The translations under genes and the position numbers were made by a program. Positions 51,976-61,289 of a DNA stretch of 64,000 nucleotides are shown in pieces; the stretch's first letter is position 1, and the number at the start of each line of letters is the position of its first letter. Origin of the DNA: Solen grandis. Its lineage: Eukaryota > Mollusca > Bivalvia > Adapedonta > Solenidae. A model generated the notes under the pieces. It was not told the origin of the DNA and did no database searches. It saw only the letters and a list, made by a program, of their open reading frames with translations. The stretch is from NCBI GenBank assembly GCA_021229015.1, contig CM037787.1, positions 33,242,871-33,306,870 of the forward strand, in the 5' to 3' direction.

Positions 51976-52398
51976 TCAATGTATAGAGCTGACTTGTACA
52001 TTCGTCCTAGGGTTAAAGACATTGAGGGTCAAGTCCTTAGCCCTAGGCGGTGACTCATGGTGTACAATGGACAATTCAAACACCGTATGAGAATAAAAAT
52101 GGCAACAATAAATAGAAAATACAATGGGTAAAATCACTATTTTTAAAAAAAAGGAACAAAATACATTAAAATAAGTAATAATAAATGTATAAATATGTAA
52201 TATAGAAAATAAAAAAAACTCAATAAATACATAAGTCAAAATAAAATGATACATTATTTTCAAAGAGAAACACTTACGATGTGAACAGTTCCCTATCTTC
52301 CAAGAGAATGAATACATTCCGGTAACTGCTCTAATGTGCTTTCCATTTATGGTCAAAGTGTTTCCGGTCTCTATTTTTAGTCCAAAGCGTGAGAACAT
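51976..52398 (-). other. TIR open frame of 140 codons, doubtful
   Basis: The first 27 codons match the 41-codon frame in the other TIR (55635-55760). A single-base difference after codon 27 then shifts this copy into a phenylalanine/isoleucine-rich translation of AT-rich DNA. The hydrophobic part reappears in the other TIR at 55717-56061 only because the two TIRs are nearly identical. I do not regard it as a membrane protein gene. Confidence 0.3.
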
Positions 52399-52965
52399 AC
52401 TCTGTTTTCATGTGAACCCTGCTGTGAAAGTTATTAACTTTTCCCCAACACCGGATCTCCGGTAAGAACATGAAGTGGCATCTAGCTGTGAAAGTCATTA
52501 AATGCATGGATCTGAAGAATCATGTCTGATCATGTACCCTGTGATCATGAGAACCCTGCTGTGAAAGTGATTTAGCTTTTCCCCAACACCGGATCTTCGG
52601 TATGAACATGAAGTGGCATCCAGCTGTGAAAGTCATTAAATGCGTGGCCTTTTTTTCTGCTCAAACATTTAGTCATTTGAGTATAGGAATTTTATTATTT
52701 TGATTTTAGAAATCAGGTTATTGATATTGTTTTAGTGCGAATTATGTCTAAACACATAGATGATTGATCCGATATTGATTATTTATCGATTATATATATT
52801 ATTCAAAAATCAGTATTTTCTTTTCACTAATATTTAGTCATTTGAGCATACAAATAGTAAGTAGCTTAAAAATAAATCTGTTGTTTGGATTTTCAATCGA
52901 ATTATTGTCAATTATCGATTTTATTGATTTCCCCCACCCCCCTTTTTAAAGGTACAATGTAAAAA

Positions 52966-53535
52966 GGTAATATCTCCCTTAGTTATTAACCGATTTGAAT
53001 CATTTTCATAGCAATGGAAAGCTCAAAGTGAGGTCTTTACTTTGAAACCGGAAATGACGTCATCAAATGTAAAAAAATGACTCTATCTTCCTTAGTTGTA
53101 AACCGATTTGAATCATTTTCATAGCTATGAAAAGCTCAAAGTGAGGTCTTTACTTTGAACTCCTTAACCGGAAGTCCATGATAAATAAAGAACCGGAAAT
53201 GACGTCATCACATGTTATCACATGTTAAAATCGACCCTATTTCCATTAGTTTTCCATTGATTTAATTTTTTATTACTTTGGTAAGCTCTAAGGGAGAACT
53301 ATACTTTGAACTCTCTAAACCGGAAGTCCATGGGCCTTTAAAACCGGAAATGACGTCATCAATGTTAAAATTGACCCTAGTTCCTTTAGTTTTCCATCGA
53401 TTATATAGTTTTTATAGCTATGAAAAGCTATAAGTGAGATCTTTACTTTGAACTCTCTTAACCGGAAGTCCATGATAAACAAAAAACCGGAAATGACGTC
53501 ATTCTATGTAAAAATGACTCTATCTTCATTAGTTT
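52966..53535 (+). promoter_or_regulatory. Four tandem units each with a fused ETS/CRE site
   Basis: Four direct units of about 145 bp carry the exact 17-mer ACCGGAAATGACGTCAT at 53047-53063, 53192-53208, 53343-53359 and 53486-53502. ACCGGAAAT is an ETS core and TGACGTCA a full CRE. Most units also have a second ETS-like ACCGGAAGT about 25 bases upstream. The array stops 45 bases before a TATA box and about 170 bases before the ATPase start, so it looks like its promoter or enhancer. Confidence 0.7.
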
Positions 53536-53547
53536 GAACTTCGAGGG

Positions 53548-53554
53548 TATAAAA
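53548..53554 (+). promoter_or_regulatory. TATA box
   Basis: TATAAAA in a GC-flanked context (GAGGG before it). Initiation about 30 bases downstream would fall near 53580, upstream of the ATPase start at 53708. Confidence 0.5.
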
Positions 53555-53581
53555 AACCATACGAAAATCTTGTCCTATAAG

Positions 53582-53656
53582 ATGGGCAATTTCATGAAAA
53601 TTGACGAGGGATTTTCAGAGCTGGATCTAGAGATGTGTGAAGACTGTTTAATATAA
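53582..53656 (+). other. Upstream short open frame, 24 codons
   Basis: An acidic peptide (MGNFMKIDEGFSELDLEMCE and four more residues) ends at TAA 53654-53656. It is in the same frame as the ATPase but separated from it by two stops, so it is either a regulatory upstream ORF or a decayed N-terminal extension. Confidence 0.3.
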
Positions 53657-53707
53657 GAACAAGCAGGATCAAAGAGGGGAAGTGCCTCCTTTTTCATTTC
53701 ATGAAAC

Positions 53708-54734
53708 ATGTTTTCTATAAAGTGTTTAGAGTGTGAACAAGTATTCACAAGAAGGGACAATATGTTAAGACATTGTGCATTTAAACATGGAAATGAAAAG
53801 ACAGTCAATGAAACGCCTTCTCCTCCGGAATTGACTCATCCTCATCCTCCTCCTCAAGGAGGAGGAGTTCATCCTCTTTCTCCTCCTCAAGGAGGAGGTT
53901 CGATATTTCAGGGAGTACAGACACTAAAGAAAGTTAGGGAAATACCTCCTTCAACATTAACTAATGGACAGGAATTTGTTTTTCAACATCCCTTAACGTG
54001 TATGGTCAGCGGACCGACATCTTGCCGTAAAACTTACTTCGTATCACTGCTACTACAGAGGGCTTATGAAAAACTTCGTCCCGCTCCACAACGTATTATC
54101 TGGTTATACAAGAGATGGCAACCGATATATGACGAAATACAAAGAAACGTTTTTCCGGAAGTAGAATTCAAAAAAGGAGTACCTTTTAATGTGGAAAAAG
54201 ATGAGTTTTTGGAACCTAGAGTCAGAAATGTGATCATATTAGACGACATGGCTACGGAAGCGGTCAAAGACCAACGAGTGACCGATTTATTCACGGAAGG
54301 TAGCCACCATCGAAATCTGTCTGTCATCGCTCTCAACCAAAACCTGTATTTCAGCAAAGATCCTACCCAGAGACGAAATTGCCATTATCTGGTATTATTT
54401 AACAACCCTGTAGACAGACAACAGGTTATGACCCTTGCCCGACAAATGTTCCCCAGTAACCCCCAAGACCTTTTGAAAAGGCTGTTAGTTATCCCTATGG
54501 CTATTTACTCGTAGATCAAAAAGAATTCATGCGAATGTATACAGACATTTTGAGAACAGCGGCTCAACTAGAAGGAAGCGTCGTTCAACAGAAAATTCTT
54601 CGAGAAATTTGGATTCAGACAATAAAAAGAAAGTGATTAAACGAGTATTGAAAAAGTACAATCATTGGTTCGATGAGGTCATTTGTCACGGAGAGATAGA
54701 TTCGGAATCTAGTGATGATGATGATGATAAATAA
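53708..54734 (+). pseudogene. C2H2 zinc finger fused to packaging-type P-loop ATPase, decayed
   Basis: The open part is 268 codons (53708-54514). Residues 6-27 form a C2H2 finger (C6, C9, H22, H27). Residues 37-64 are a proline/glycine linker with a repeated PPQGGG. A P-loop NTPase domain follows: Walker A-like GPTSCRKT at 102-109, Walker B-like VIILDD at 175-180, then a GSHHRNLSVI stretch (198-207) and a polar NQN (210-212). Viral packaging ATPases of the FtsK/HerA type, as in Polintons and adintoviruses, have this order. Position 107 is Arg where the P-loop needs Gly, so ATP binding is probably lost. Near 54475 similarity moves to another frame (open to 54636), and after about 54550 a lysine/arginine-rich, aspartate-ended tail fits the third frame better (to 54734). 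Two one-base indels would explain this. Either decay or sequencing error is possible. Confidence 0.65.
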
Positions 54735-54764
54735 GTTTATAAGGGGAGAAGACTAATAGGCATA

Positions 54765-54770
54765 AATAAA
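54765..54770 (+). terminator. Possible polyadenylation signal
   Basis: AATAAA lies 31 bases after the last possible ATPase stop and before the next ORF. Confidence 0.35.
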
Positions 54771-54778
54771 AACTAATA

Positions 54779-55087
54779 ATGTACATTGACAGATGGTCAC
54801 AACATTTTCGCCTTATGGCCGAGGGAAAACTACGTCCTAATCATAAAGGACACTACGTTGTAGAAAAAATACAGACTGGTGGCACGTCTTAAGAACCGAC
54901 CATTCAATATGTTACCCCTGTGGCACAAGCGGTAGAAATGGCCAAGTCAGAACTCAAAAGACAAGACTCTCCACCAAGGGAAAGAAAGTCTACTTCCATG
55001 AAACGTCAGAATATGAGTTCCCCTGTAAAATCAAACAAAAGATTTCGACCACCAGGAATTCCGGCCAATTCAACCTTCTATGTTTGA
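54779..55087 (+). pseudogene. Small basic ORF with one in-frame stop
   Basis: An ATG at 54779 opens a 102-codon frame closed by TGA at 55085-55087 and broken only by TAA at 54890-54892 (codon 38). The first part (MYIDRWSQHFRLMAEGKLRP onward) ends in a GG-T-S turn. After the stop, a QYVTPVAQAVEMAKSELKRQ helix leads to a Lys/Arg/Pro-rich C terminus. Codon usage and composition look coding on both sides of the stop. It sits 45 bases after the ATPase on the same strand, as expected for a second cargo gene. A DNA-condensing or minor virion role is conceivable from the basic tail, but I do not recognise the family. Confidence 0.5.
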
Positions 55088-55243
55088 GACTAAGGACAAT
55101 ATAATTGTAGAATAGGAAATGTGTGCATATTAAAACGATTTGTATTGCAAAAAAAAAAAATTTAAATTGTATAATTAAGGAAAAAAAAAAAAATGTTTGT
55201 TTTCTTTGACAATAGGATCCTCAAAACAAACTCTTTTAAAAAT

Positions 55244-56310
55244 GGGAATCAATGAAATCGATAATTGACAATAATTCGATTGAAAATCCAAACAACAGAT
55301 TTATTTTTAAGCTACTTACCATTTGTATGCTCAAATGACTAAATGTTAGTGGAAAAAAGGAAAATATTGATTTTCTGTATAATCGATAAATAATCAATAT
55401 CGGATCAATCATCTATGTATTTAAACAAAATTCGCACTAAAACAATATCAATAAACTGATTTCTAAAATCAAAATAATAAAATTCCTATACTCAAATGAC
55501 TAAATGTTTGAGCAGAAAAAAAGCCCTGCATTTAATGACTTTCACAGCTGGATGCCACTTCATGTTCATACCGAAGATCCGGTGTTGGGGAAAAGTTAAT
55601 AACTTTCACAGCAGGGTTCACATGAAAACAGAGTATGTTCTCACGCTTTGGACTAAAAAAAGAGACCGGAAACACTTTGACCATAAATGGAAAGCACATT
55701 AGAGTAGTTACCGGAAATGTATTCATTCTCTTGGAAGATAGGGAACTGTTCACATCGTAAGTGTTTCTCTTTGAAAATAATGTATCATTTTATTTTGACT
55801 TATGTATTTATTGAGTTTTTTTTATTTTCTATATTACATATTTATACATTTATTATTACTTATCTTAATGTATTTTGTTCCTTTTTTTTAAAAATAGTGA
55901 TTTTACCCATTGTATTTTCTATTTATTGCTGCCATTTTTTTTCTCATACGGTGTTTGAATTGTCCATTGTACACCATGAGTCACCGCCTAGGGTTAAGGA
56001 CTTGACCCTCAATGTCCTTAACCCTAATTCGAACGTACAAGTCAGCTCTGTACATTATTGAGACAAACATGAGGTCATTCTACCAATAAGCTCATTCTAA
56101 CTATAGATCATGATGTCATTCTAAATAAAGTCCATGATGTCAATCTAAATATAGATCATGATGCCATTTCTAAATATAGATCATGATGTCATTCTAAAAT
56201 TAGATGTCATTCTAGAAAACCAATATGGCCGCCGCACATGCGCAAATTATCTGATGACGTAACTCCTGCGCATGCGCAGTCTTTGGGGCCAAAGCGCTGA
56301 CCTTACTACT
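55244..56310. repeat. Right terminal inverted repeat
   Basis: Inverse of 51778-52933, lacking the 95-bp internal duplication. It ends CTTACTACT at 56302-56310. Confidence 0.8.
55635..55760 (+). CDS. 41-codon open frame in right TIR, hypothetical
   Basis: It starts MFSRFGLKKETGNTLTINGK and ends LEDRELFTS at TAA 55758-55760. The composition is balanced and polar, unlike the surrounding AT-rich frames. The left TIR carries the same frame with a one-base deletion. The sequence CATCGTAAGT at the stop is also a strong splice donor, so this could be an exon of a longer transcript running towards the element end. The function is unknown and chance cannot be excluded. Confidence 0.3.
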   Translation: MFSRFGLKKETGNTLTINGKHIRVVTGNVFILLEDRELFTS

Positions 56311-56316
56311 GTTATG
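56311..56316 (+). repeat. Target site duplication GTTATG, right
   Basis: Identical to 51772-51777. The sequence to its right (TAAGAGTTTCACGGC) continues module M. Confidence 0.8.
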
Positions 56317-56611
56317 TAAGAGTTTCACGGCTTATATCTTAAAAGTCATATGAAATAAGTCAGCACAATAAGCAAGTGAGATGTTGAGAATTTTAAGACG
56401 ATTATTTTGGTACCTAAAGTTTTGAAATTGATCAAAGTATAAGGAAGTTACATCAAAAATAAGAATTTAAACATGTATAATTTCAGCGATTTTACCGTCA
56501 TGTCAGAGTTTTACGGCTTATATCTTAAGAATCATTAGAAATTAGTTCTTACATTAAGCAAGTGAGATGTAGAGAATTTTAAGACGATTATTTTGGCACC
56601 TAGAGTTGTGA
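56317..56611 (+). repeat. Dispersed module M, continuation with internal duplication
   Basis: Two direct copies of a roughly 180-bp block, beginning GAGTTTCACGGC and GAGTTTTACGGC, each followed by ACGATTATTTTGGTACC or a near match. The second copy provides the uninterrupted version of the element's insertion site. Confidence 0.7.
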
Positions 56612-56711
56612 NNNNNNNNNNNNNNNNNNNNNNNNNNNNNNNNNNNNNNNNNNNNNNNNNNNNNNNNNNNNNNNNNNNNNNNNNNNNNNNNNNNNNNNNN
56701 NNNNNNNNNNN
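56612..56711. other. Assembly gap of 100 N
   Basis: Separates module M from the body of a non-LTR retrotransposon whose 5' part is therefore missing. Confidence 0.99.
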
Positions 56712-56713
56712 TA

Positions 56714-57328
56714 AACCCCTCTAGGATATCTGGTTTCTTTAAGGATATATGGGGACTGCTTCGGGATTATGATTTAACAAACTATTTGAACGATTTCATA
56801 TGTGATGGTAACTTTCCAAGAAAGGTTACATGGAAGCGTCTCGTTAATCTTAAAGTTCGTTCAAAGGCGATCAATGACTGGACTGTTACATACAGTGCGG
56901 CAGAATTCGATCGTGTCCGTTCTGTCCATATAATTTATGGGATAAGTGAGATCTGGCAACACAGTTTTAGGTATACATACCAACTTGCATACTGCAGAAC
57001 AGTTTGCAAGTTGGTTACTTATTTGTCATGGCAGGGTGGTTCATGTCGAAGATGTGGTGCTGAATTCAATGGCACTAGTCTTACCGATCATATTCTCACT
57101 GTCTGTCCACATTTGTTTATTCACCGTCAACAGTTGGCGGATAGTTTACAAATAAAACTCGGAGATCACGTGATGTCAACCTTTCTCTCATTAGATGAGA
57201 AAACAAAAGTTAATACACTTCTCGGGGTTGAGTGCCCGTTACTCGCTGTATGCTCAAGCTTACCATATCATGCTTTGATAAATATTTTATTTCGCCACGT
57301 TCATCTCATGTGGATGTCTTATAAGTGA
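56714..57328 (+). CDS. C-terminal part of a non-LTR retrotransposon reverse transcriptase protein (5' missing)
   Basis: The frame is open from the gap edge and runs 204 codons to TGA at 57326-57328. It contains a WKRLVNLKV-type segment and then a zinc-knuckle-like C-R-R-C ... H-I-L-T-V-C-P-H pattern (C-x2-C-x11-H-x4-C, near 57043-57105). That layout is typical of the region after the reverse transcriptase domain in CR1/L2/Jockey-like LINE proteins. No catalytic YxDD block is present because it would lie in the gap or beyond. The reading frame is intact over the visible part, so the copy may be fairly young. The clade is not resolved. Confidence 0.6.
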   Translation, partial: NPSRISGFFKDIWGLLRDYDLTNYLNDFICDGNFPRKVTWKRLVNLKVRSKAINDWTVTYSAAEFDRVRSVHIIYGISEIWQHSFRYTYQLAYCRTVCKLVTYLSWQGGSCRRCGAEFNGTSLTDHILTVCPHLFIHRQQLADSLQIKLGDHVMSTFLSLDEKTKVNTLLGVECPLLAVCSSLPYHALINILFRHVHLMWMSYK

Positions 57329-58260
57329 GATCGACGCATTTCGGGTTTTGGTAAGGTTTGTGCCCTACGAAATCTTAGTTCTTGGTTTTCCTGTCTCTTT
57401 TGATGAATTTATAATTTAGCTTTCCATTTATTGCAGTTTAACTGCGCAATAGGTACTTATTATATTCACATTTGAATCTATTAAACTTAGTACTCTTTAA
57501 AGTACTCTTTATACAAGTAGATGGATTCTGGTAACATGGTTTATGTCTACATTAATTGTTGTATACATGTTTAGCCCGAAACATATTGTTAAAGTGTGAA
57601 GGCCAGTTTTATTCCCTTTCTTCTGTATGTTACACACACACAAACGCTCGGACGCACATACGCATACACACAAGCATGAACAAAGACTCGCACACACATA
57701 CACATTATTCTTGTAGGGTGTTGTAAAATGCATGTAATTTGTAATCTTCAATAATTGGAATGAATTAAGATATAAATGTGTGTAATTTTACATACACGCC
57801 CATGATACTTTCTTACTTACGCATACATAAGCGAACATTTATATATACAGTTAATAACACCTTCATCTTTTGTTCTTTTGTATTTCTGTTTCGTTGTATT
57901 CTTAATTTGCTCGCGACCATATAGAAACTCTTACGTTTCGTTTCGGTAAGTGGTTTTGTGTTTATATGGTTGGAAACATCATAACAATTGACTTACCCTT
58001 TCATCTTAACCTTGTATTCTTGTATTATGCTTGGACAAGGTTTATATTTATTTATTTAACAGTAAAGGTGCTGTAAAGGGTGAGGATAGTATAGTAGGTT
58101 ATTAGCAAATTAATTACTCGCTGTTTGTTCGTTTGTTTGTTTGTTTGCTCTTGTCATAAGTATGTTTCTAGTGTGTATTATTTGTATTTTCCTTGTTCTT
58201 TGTCAAGTTGTCTTTATATGTAATCTTCAAAAAAATGGAGGAAATAAAGATATATATTAA
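57329..58260 (+). mobile_element. Probable LINE 3' untranslated region
   Basis: AT-rich, no ORF. Two similar tails, TGTAATCTTCAATAATTGGA (about 57739) and TGTAATCTTCAAAAAAATGG (about 58219), each lead into a TAAGATATA or AAAGATATA run. The second is the likelier 3' end. A CA-rich simple repeat lies at about 57634-57702. Confidence 0.45.
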
Positions 58261-58579
58261 GTTAGTGGTATAGGGCAGTTTTCATTCCTTTGCAACAATT
58301 ATGGTCGAAAATAAGTTTAACAAATCATACAATGTTACGTTATATAGCTCACCAGAATATCATTTGCATAATTAGCTCTCGAGACTAGTTATGGACACAA
58401 GTAGTTATGCGTATCTCATTTTAAGCCGTTGTTTAATATTCACTCAACAACCTTAAAAACGCACCAGTTATATTTTGATGAAAAAAAGTGATGTATTGAA
58501 ATACCCAACTCTCCATTCACTGGTAAAATCTATTAGCAGGGTAATGTATTAGTTGCTGTGGTGTTTTTTTTAACCATTT

Positions 58580-58830
58580 CGTACAACAGGATACTACTGT
58601 CAATGGTAAATACAATGCCTAAGTTGATACATCGAATCAGACAAAGGAAAAAAATCAGGAGGGTGTATATTTTACACTAGGATAATGCACCCGTGTATAA
58701 GCTTAATTTGTTCAAGACGCTCTGTGTAGTTGCAACATAGAAACTTTGCCACACCCACATCATAGTCCAGATTTGGGCCCATCTGATTTCTTGTTGTCTC
58801 CTGTTTCGTGGAACGCGTTTTATAAGCTGA
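58580..58830 (+). pseudogene. Mariner transposase relic
   Basis: Fragments in shifting frames keep the mariner order: DTTVNGKYNA near 58590, an R-x-R-K-K-I-R-R-VYILH stretch (58640-58677), a stop, then DNAP at 58681 (second catalytic Asp), and HHSPDLGPSDF near 58758-58790 (third Asp with the mariner SPDLAPSD-type signature). The spacing between the two aspartates is about 30 codons instead of 34, and at least two stops and two frame changes interrupt it. It is a dead fragment of the catalytic core. The overlapping minus-strand 110-codon frame (58672-59004) is spurious. Confidence 0.65.
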
Positions 58831-59054
58831 GAAGAGCCCCATTAAGATACGACCACTCGCGAGTATATTACGTGAAGAACTCGTGCACGTGTTCCATAAA
58901 TGGTAATCATGACAGCAAAAGTACCTTGAATCGTGGAGTCGTGACGTCATTCCATTGGGCGAGAGATCGGAGCGCCCATAATTATAGTAATAATATATAA
59001 TCAATGTTTTTTTTATTTAACTATTTTCTTGATGGAATGTGAAATAATACATAC

Positions 59055-59166
59055 CTGTATCAACAGATGTGCCATCGTCATGCAGGATTCCCTTCAGTAG
59101 ATCCTTATTTGTCTCCAGGATAGTAGATATACTTTCTACTGATTTACTCAGGTCATTCAGACACAC
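59055..59166 (-). CDS. Internal exon of an unidentified host gene
   Basis: On the minus strand the exon is bounded by an acceptor (...CTATAG) and a donor (CAG then GTATGT). Its 112 bases are open in one frame (37 codons plus one base), starting VCLNDLSKSVESISTILETN and continuing with KDLLKGILHDDGTSVDT. The heptad-like spacing of hydrophobic residues suggests a coiled coil. It starts in phase 0, which agrees with the phase in which the exon at 63637-63704 ends, so the two are probably consecutive. The pyrimidine tract before the acceptor is weak. The product is not recognised. Confidence 0.55.
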
Positions 59167-61289
59167 CTATAGCACAGACACATGGGGAATATTTGTCTGT
59201 AGTAGAATTTAAATAAGTATATATGTTTTGTACATTTTATGTTATATGTATCGCCGTATGGGTCGGACGACCTTCTGGCTTATATTAAATAACACTAAGA
59301 AAGAAACAAACAAAAAACAATAACAACAACAAAACAACAACGACAGTACAAATATGTTGGTATAATAACAAGTATGTTGGCTCACTGTATCTCAACTGAC
59401 ACTGCCCTGAATGGCAATGCAAAAGACGCTTTAGGTCTGATTTCGAGGCTAAGAATTTCACCAAGTATGCATTTGTATAAAGATTATTTCCCTTTAAAGG
59501 TTTATGAATGAGTCAGATTAAAAAAACAACAAAATGACATGACGGCTCTGAAAAGCCCATGAAGGGAAGGACAATTTGATATTCCAATCCAGGTATGTAG
59601 TTTTTTTTTATATTAGTATATTAGAAAAACTGACTCAGCCCCCTTTAAGCCATAGTCTTCATGGATTCAAATAATTTGAACATTTATGTAAGTATGGAAC
59701 GCAAGGAACATATGTACCAACATTTTCTTTTTTTATCTGGTTAGTAGTTTTGTTCTATTATGCTTTTTTTTTAAATTTTCACTATATATTCAACTTGGAC
59801 CCCTAGCCCCCGAATCTCAACCAGGCCATTTTATGGATGCAAATGATTTGAAATACATACGTATTTTAATAACTCAATCCCTGCTTATATACTTTTAATT
59901 CCAAAAGGAAGTGTGCACTTTTTAATTTTAAATATTTCAATATTTAGCAAACATTGCAGTTCCATTTTCGCACACTATATCTTGTGTGTATTTGTTACCG
60001 ATCTAGCACAAAATCTACCACATGACATGGAGATATTTTCAGTTTTTTTTTTCAATTTTGGTACCTATTGTAAAAACCGTCAGAAAAAAAGTCGATGAAA
60101 AAAATCACACGCACACAAAACAACAACAACAAGTGCAAACTTTCTTTTTGAACTGAGTGTATGTATTTTCAAATCTTACCAGTGGTTTTGAGTAAGTTAC
60201 TAACGTTACAAAACATTATATCTTTTTTCCTCGGAATTTTTTTTTTGAAGTTCGAACATTCAAGGAAATCTTATTTCATGAATTCCTATACACCGAGAAT
60301 ATTCGAGTTTGCTTTAGCATTTTTGGGTTTTATAGAAAGGATCATATGTTTAAAACTGTATTTATATTCTGACTACAGGTTTTTTTTATGGTGACGTTAT
60401 GGGTTATAACACGAGTATCGTCGTTTTGAAGTAATGTGTCTTCATTTTGCCAGTACTCGGCAACGCCGAGAATTGAGATAATCGTGCTTAAATCTCGTAT
60501 TCGCTTGAGTTTCGCTTCTAGTTTTTGGAGACATTAATACGAAATCTTCTTCACATGCAGCGAGTTTGCTTTGATTACAATGTAAATATGTACGAATTTG
60601 TATTTTTTTCATTGCTTTGATTTCTGGGGAGTTTCGCTGGATATAAGAAAAGGAAACCTATTTTGATAGCAGCAAAAGTTCTTTTGAAAACCTCAATCAC
60701 TCCATATAACCATTTACATTTGCGCCAAACGATCAGGTAAGAAGAGTCTGATTGCAAAACCAGAAGCCCAAGTCACCACTTTATTCCTACAACACCACTA
60801 GCTAGACCTCATTTATTGGCATCCTCTACGTCGTGGTTTCTGATTCTCTAGTTGATATAGATGTGCCATGGCCGTCCAACTTGAAACTAATCGGAGAGTA
60901 CCAGACCACCATCATAAACACCGTAAACATGATCATGAGGGACCGTTATGACAATTATGAATATCTAATGCACTGGAGCTAGGACTTCAGAATTACCATA
61001 CACCATACATGGAAACTTGGTTAATATCATTTGAAGATATGTACGATTTAAAAATAAGTTTCATTCTCCTTCACTGTATATTGAACGGACAAAAATGAGA
61101 ATTCTGCGGTTCTAGTGCAAGTGATCTAATGTCAGAGAGTTAATCATTTATTGATCATGCATGACCTTGGAAACTAATGTAAAATAATGTAAATTTTGAC
61201 CATGGGCAAATGATTTTTAACAAGGATCATACTTATCTGTGTTCAATGTCTAACCGACAAAATATAATTCATTTGGGAACTTTTGTATG

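Larger units (their letters stand above)
51778..52933. repeat. Left terminal inverted repeat
   Basis: Pairs with 55244-56310. It ends inside at 'tcgattttattgattcccc'-like sequence near 52933. It is longer than the right copy because it contains a direct duplication of about 95 bp (52414-52509 and 52551-52648, both starting GAACCCTGCTGTGAAAGT). Confidence 0.8.
51778..56310 (+). mobile_element. Polinton/Maverick-like non-autonomous element (4533 bp)
   Basis: Bounded by terminal repeats starting AGTAGTATGGTCAGCGC on the left and its inverse with one change on the right, and flanked by the 6-bp duplication GTTATG. Established: Polintons (Mavericks) have long TIRs, 5'-AG ends and 6-bp duplications made by a retroviral-type integrase. 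Inside lie a tandem promoter-like array, a zinc finger/packaging-ATPase pseudogene and a small basic ORF. Polymerase B, integrase, protease and capsid genes are absent from the 2.3-kb interior, so mobilisation would need proteins from elsewhere. An adintovirus-type virus remnant is an alternative description. The boundaries are firm; the family assignment is inference from ends plus ATPase type. Confidence 0.75.

Noticed and set aside
55717..56061. Hydrophobic 114-codon open frame in the right TIR, similar to the left TIR frame
   Set aside because: Conservation follows from TIR identity; the composition is that of AT-rich DNA and the overlapping 41-codon frame is the better candidate.
58672..59004. 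110-codon minus-strand frame
   Set aside because: The plus strand of the same stretch carries the mariner catalytic signature, so the minus frame is a by-product.
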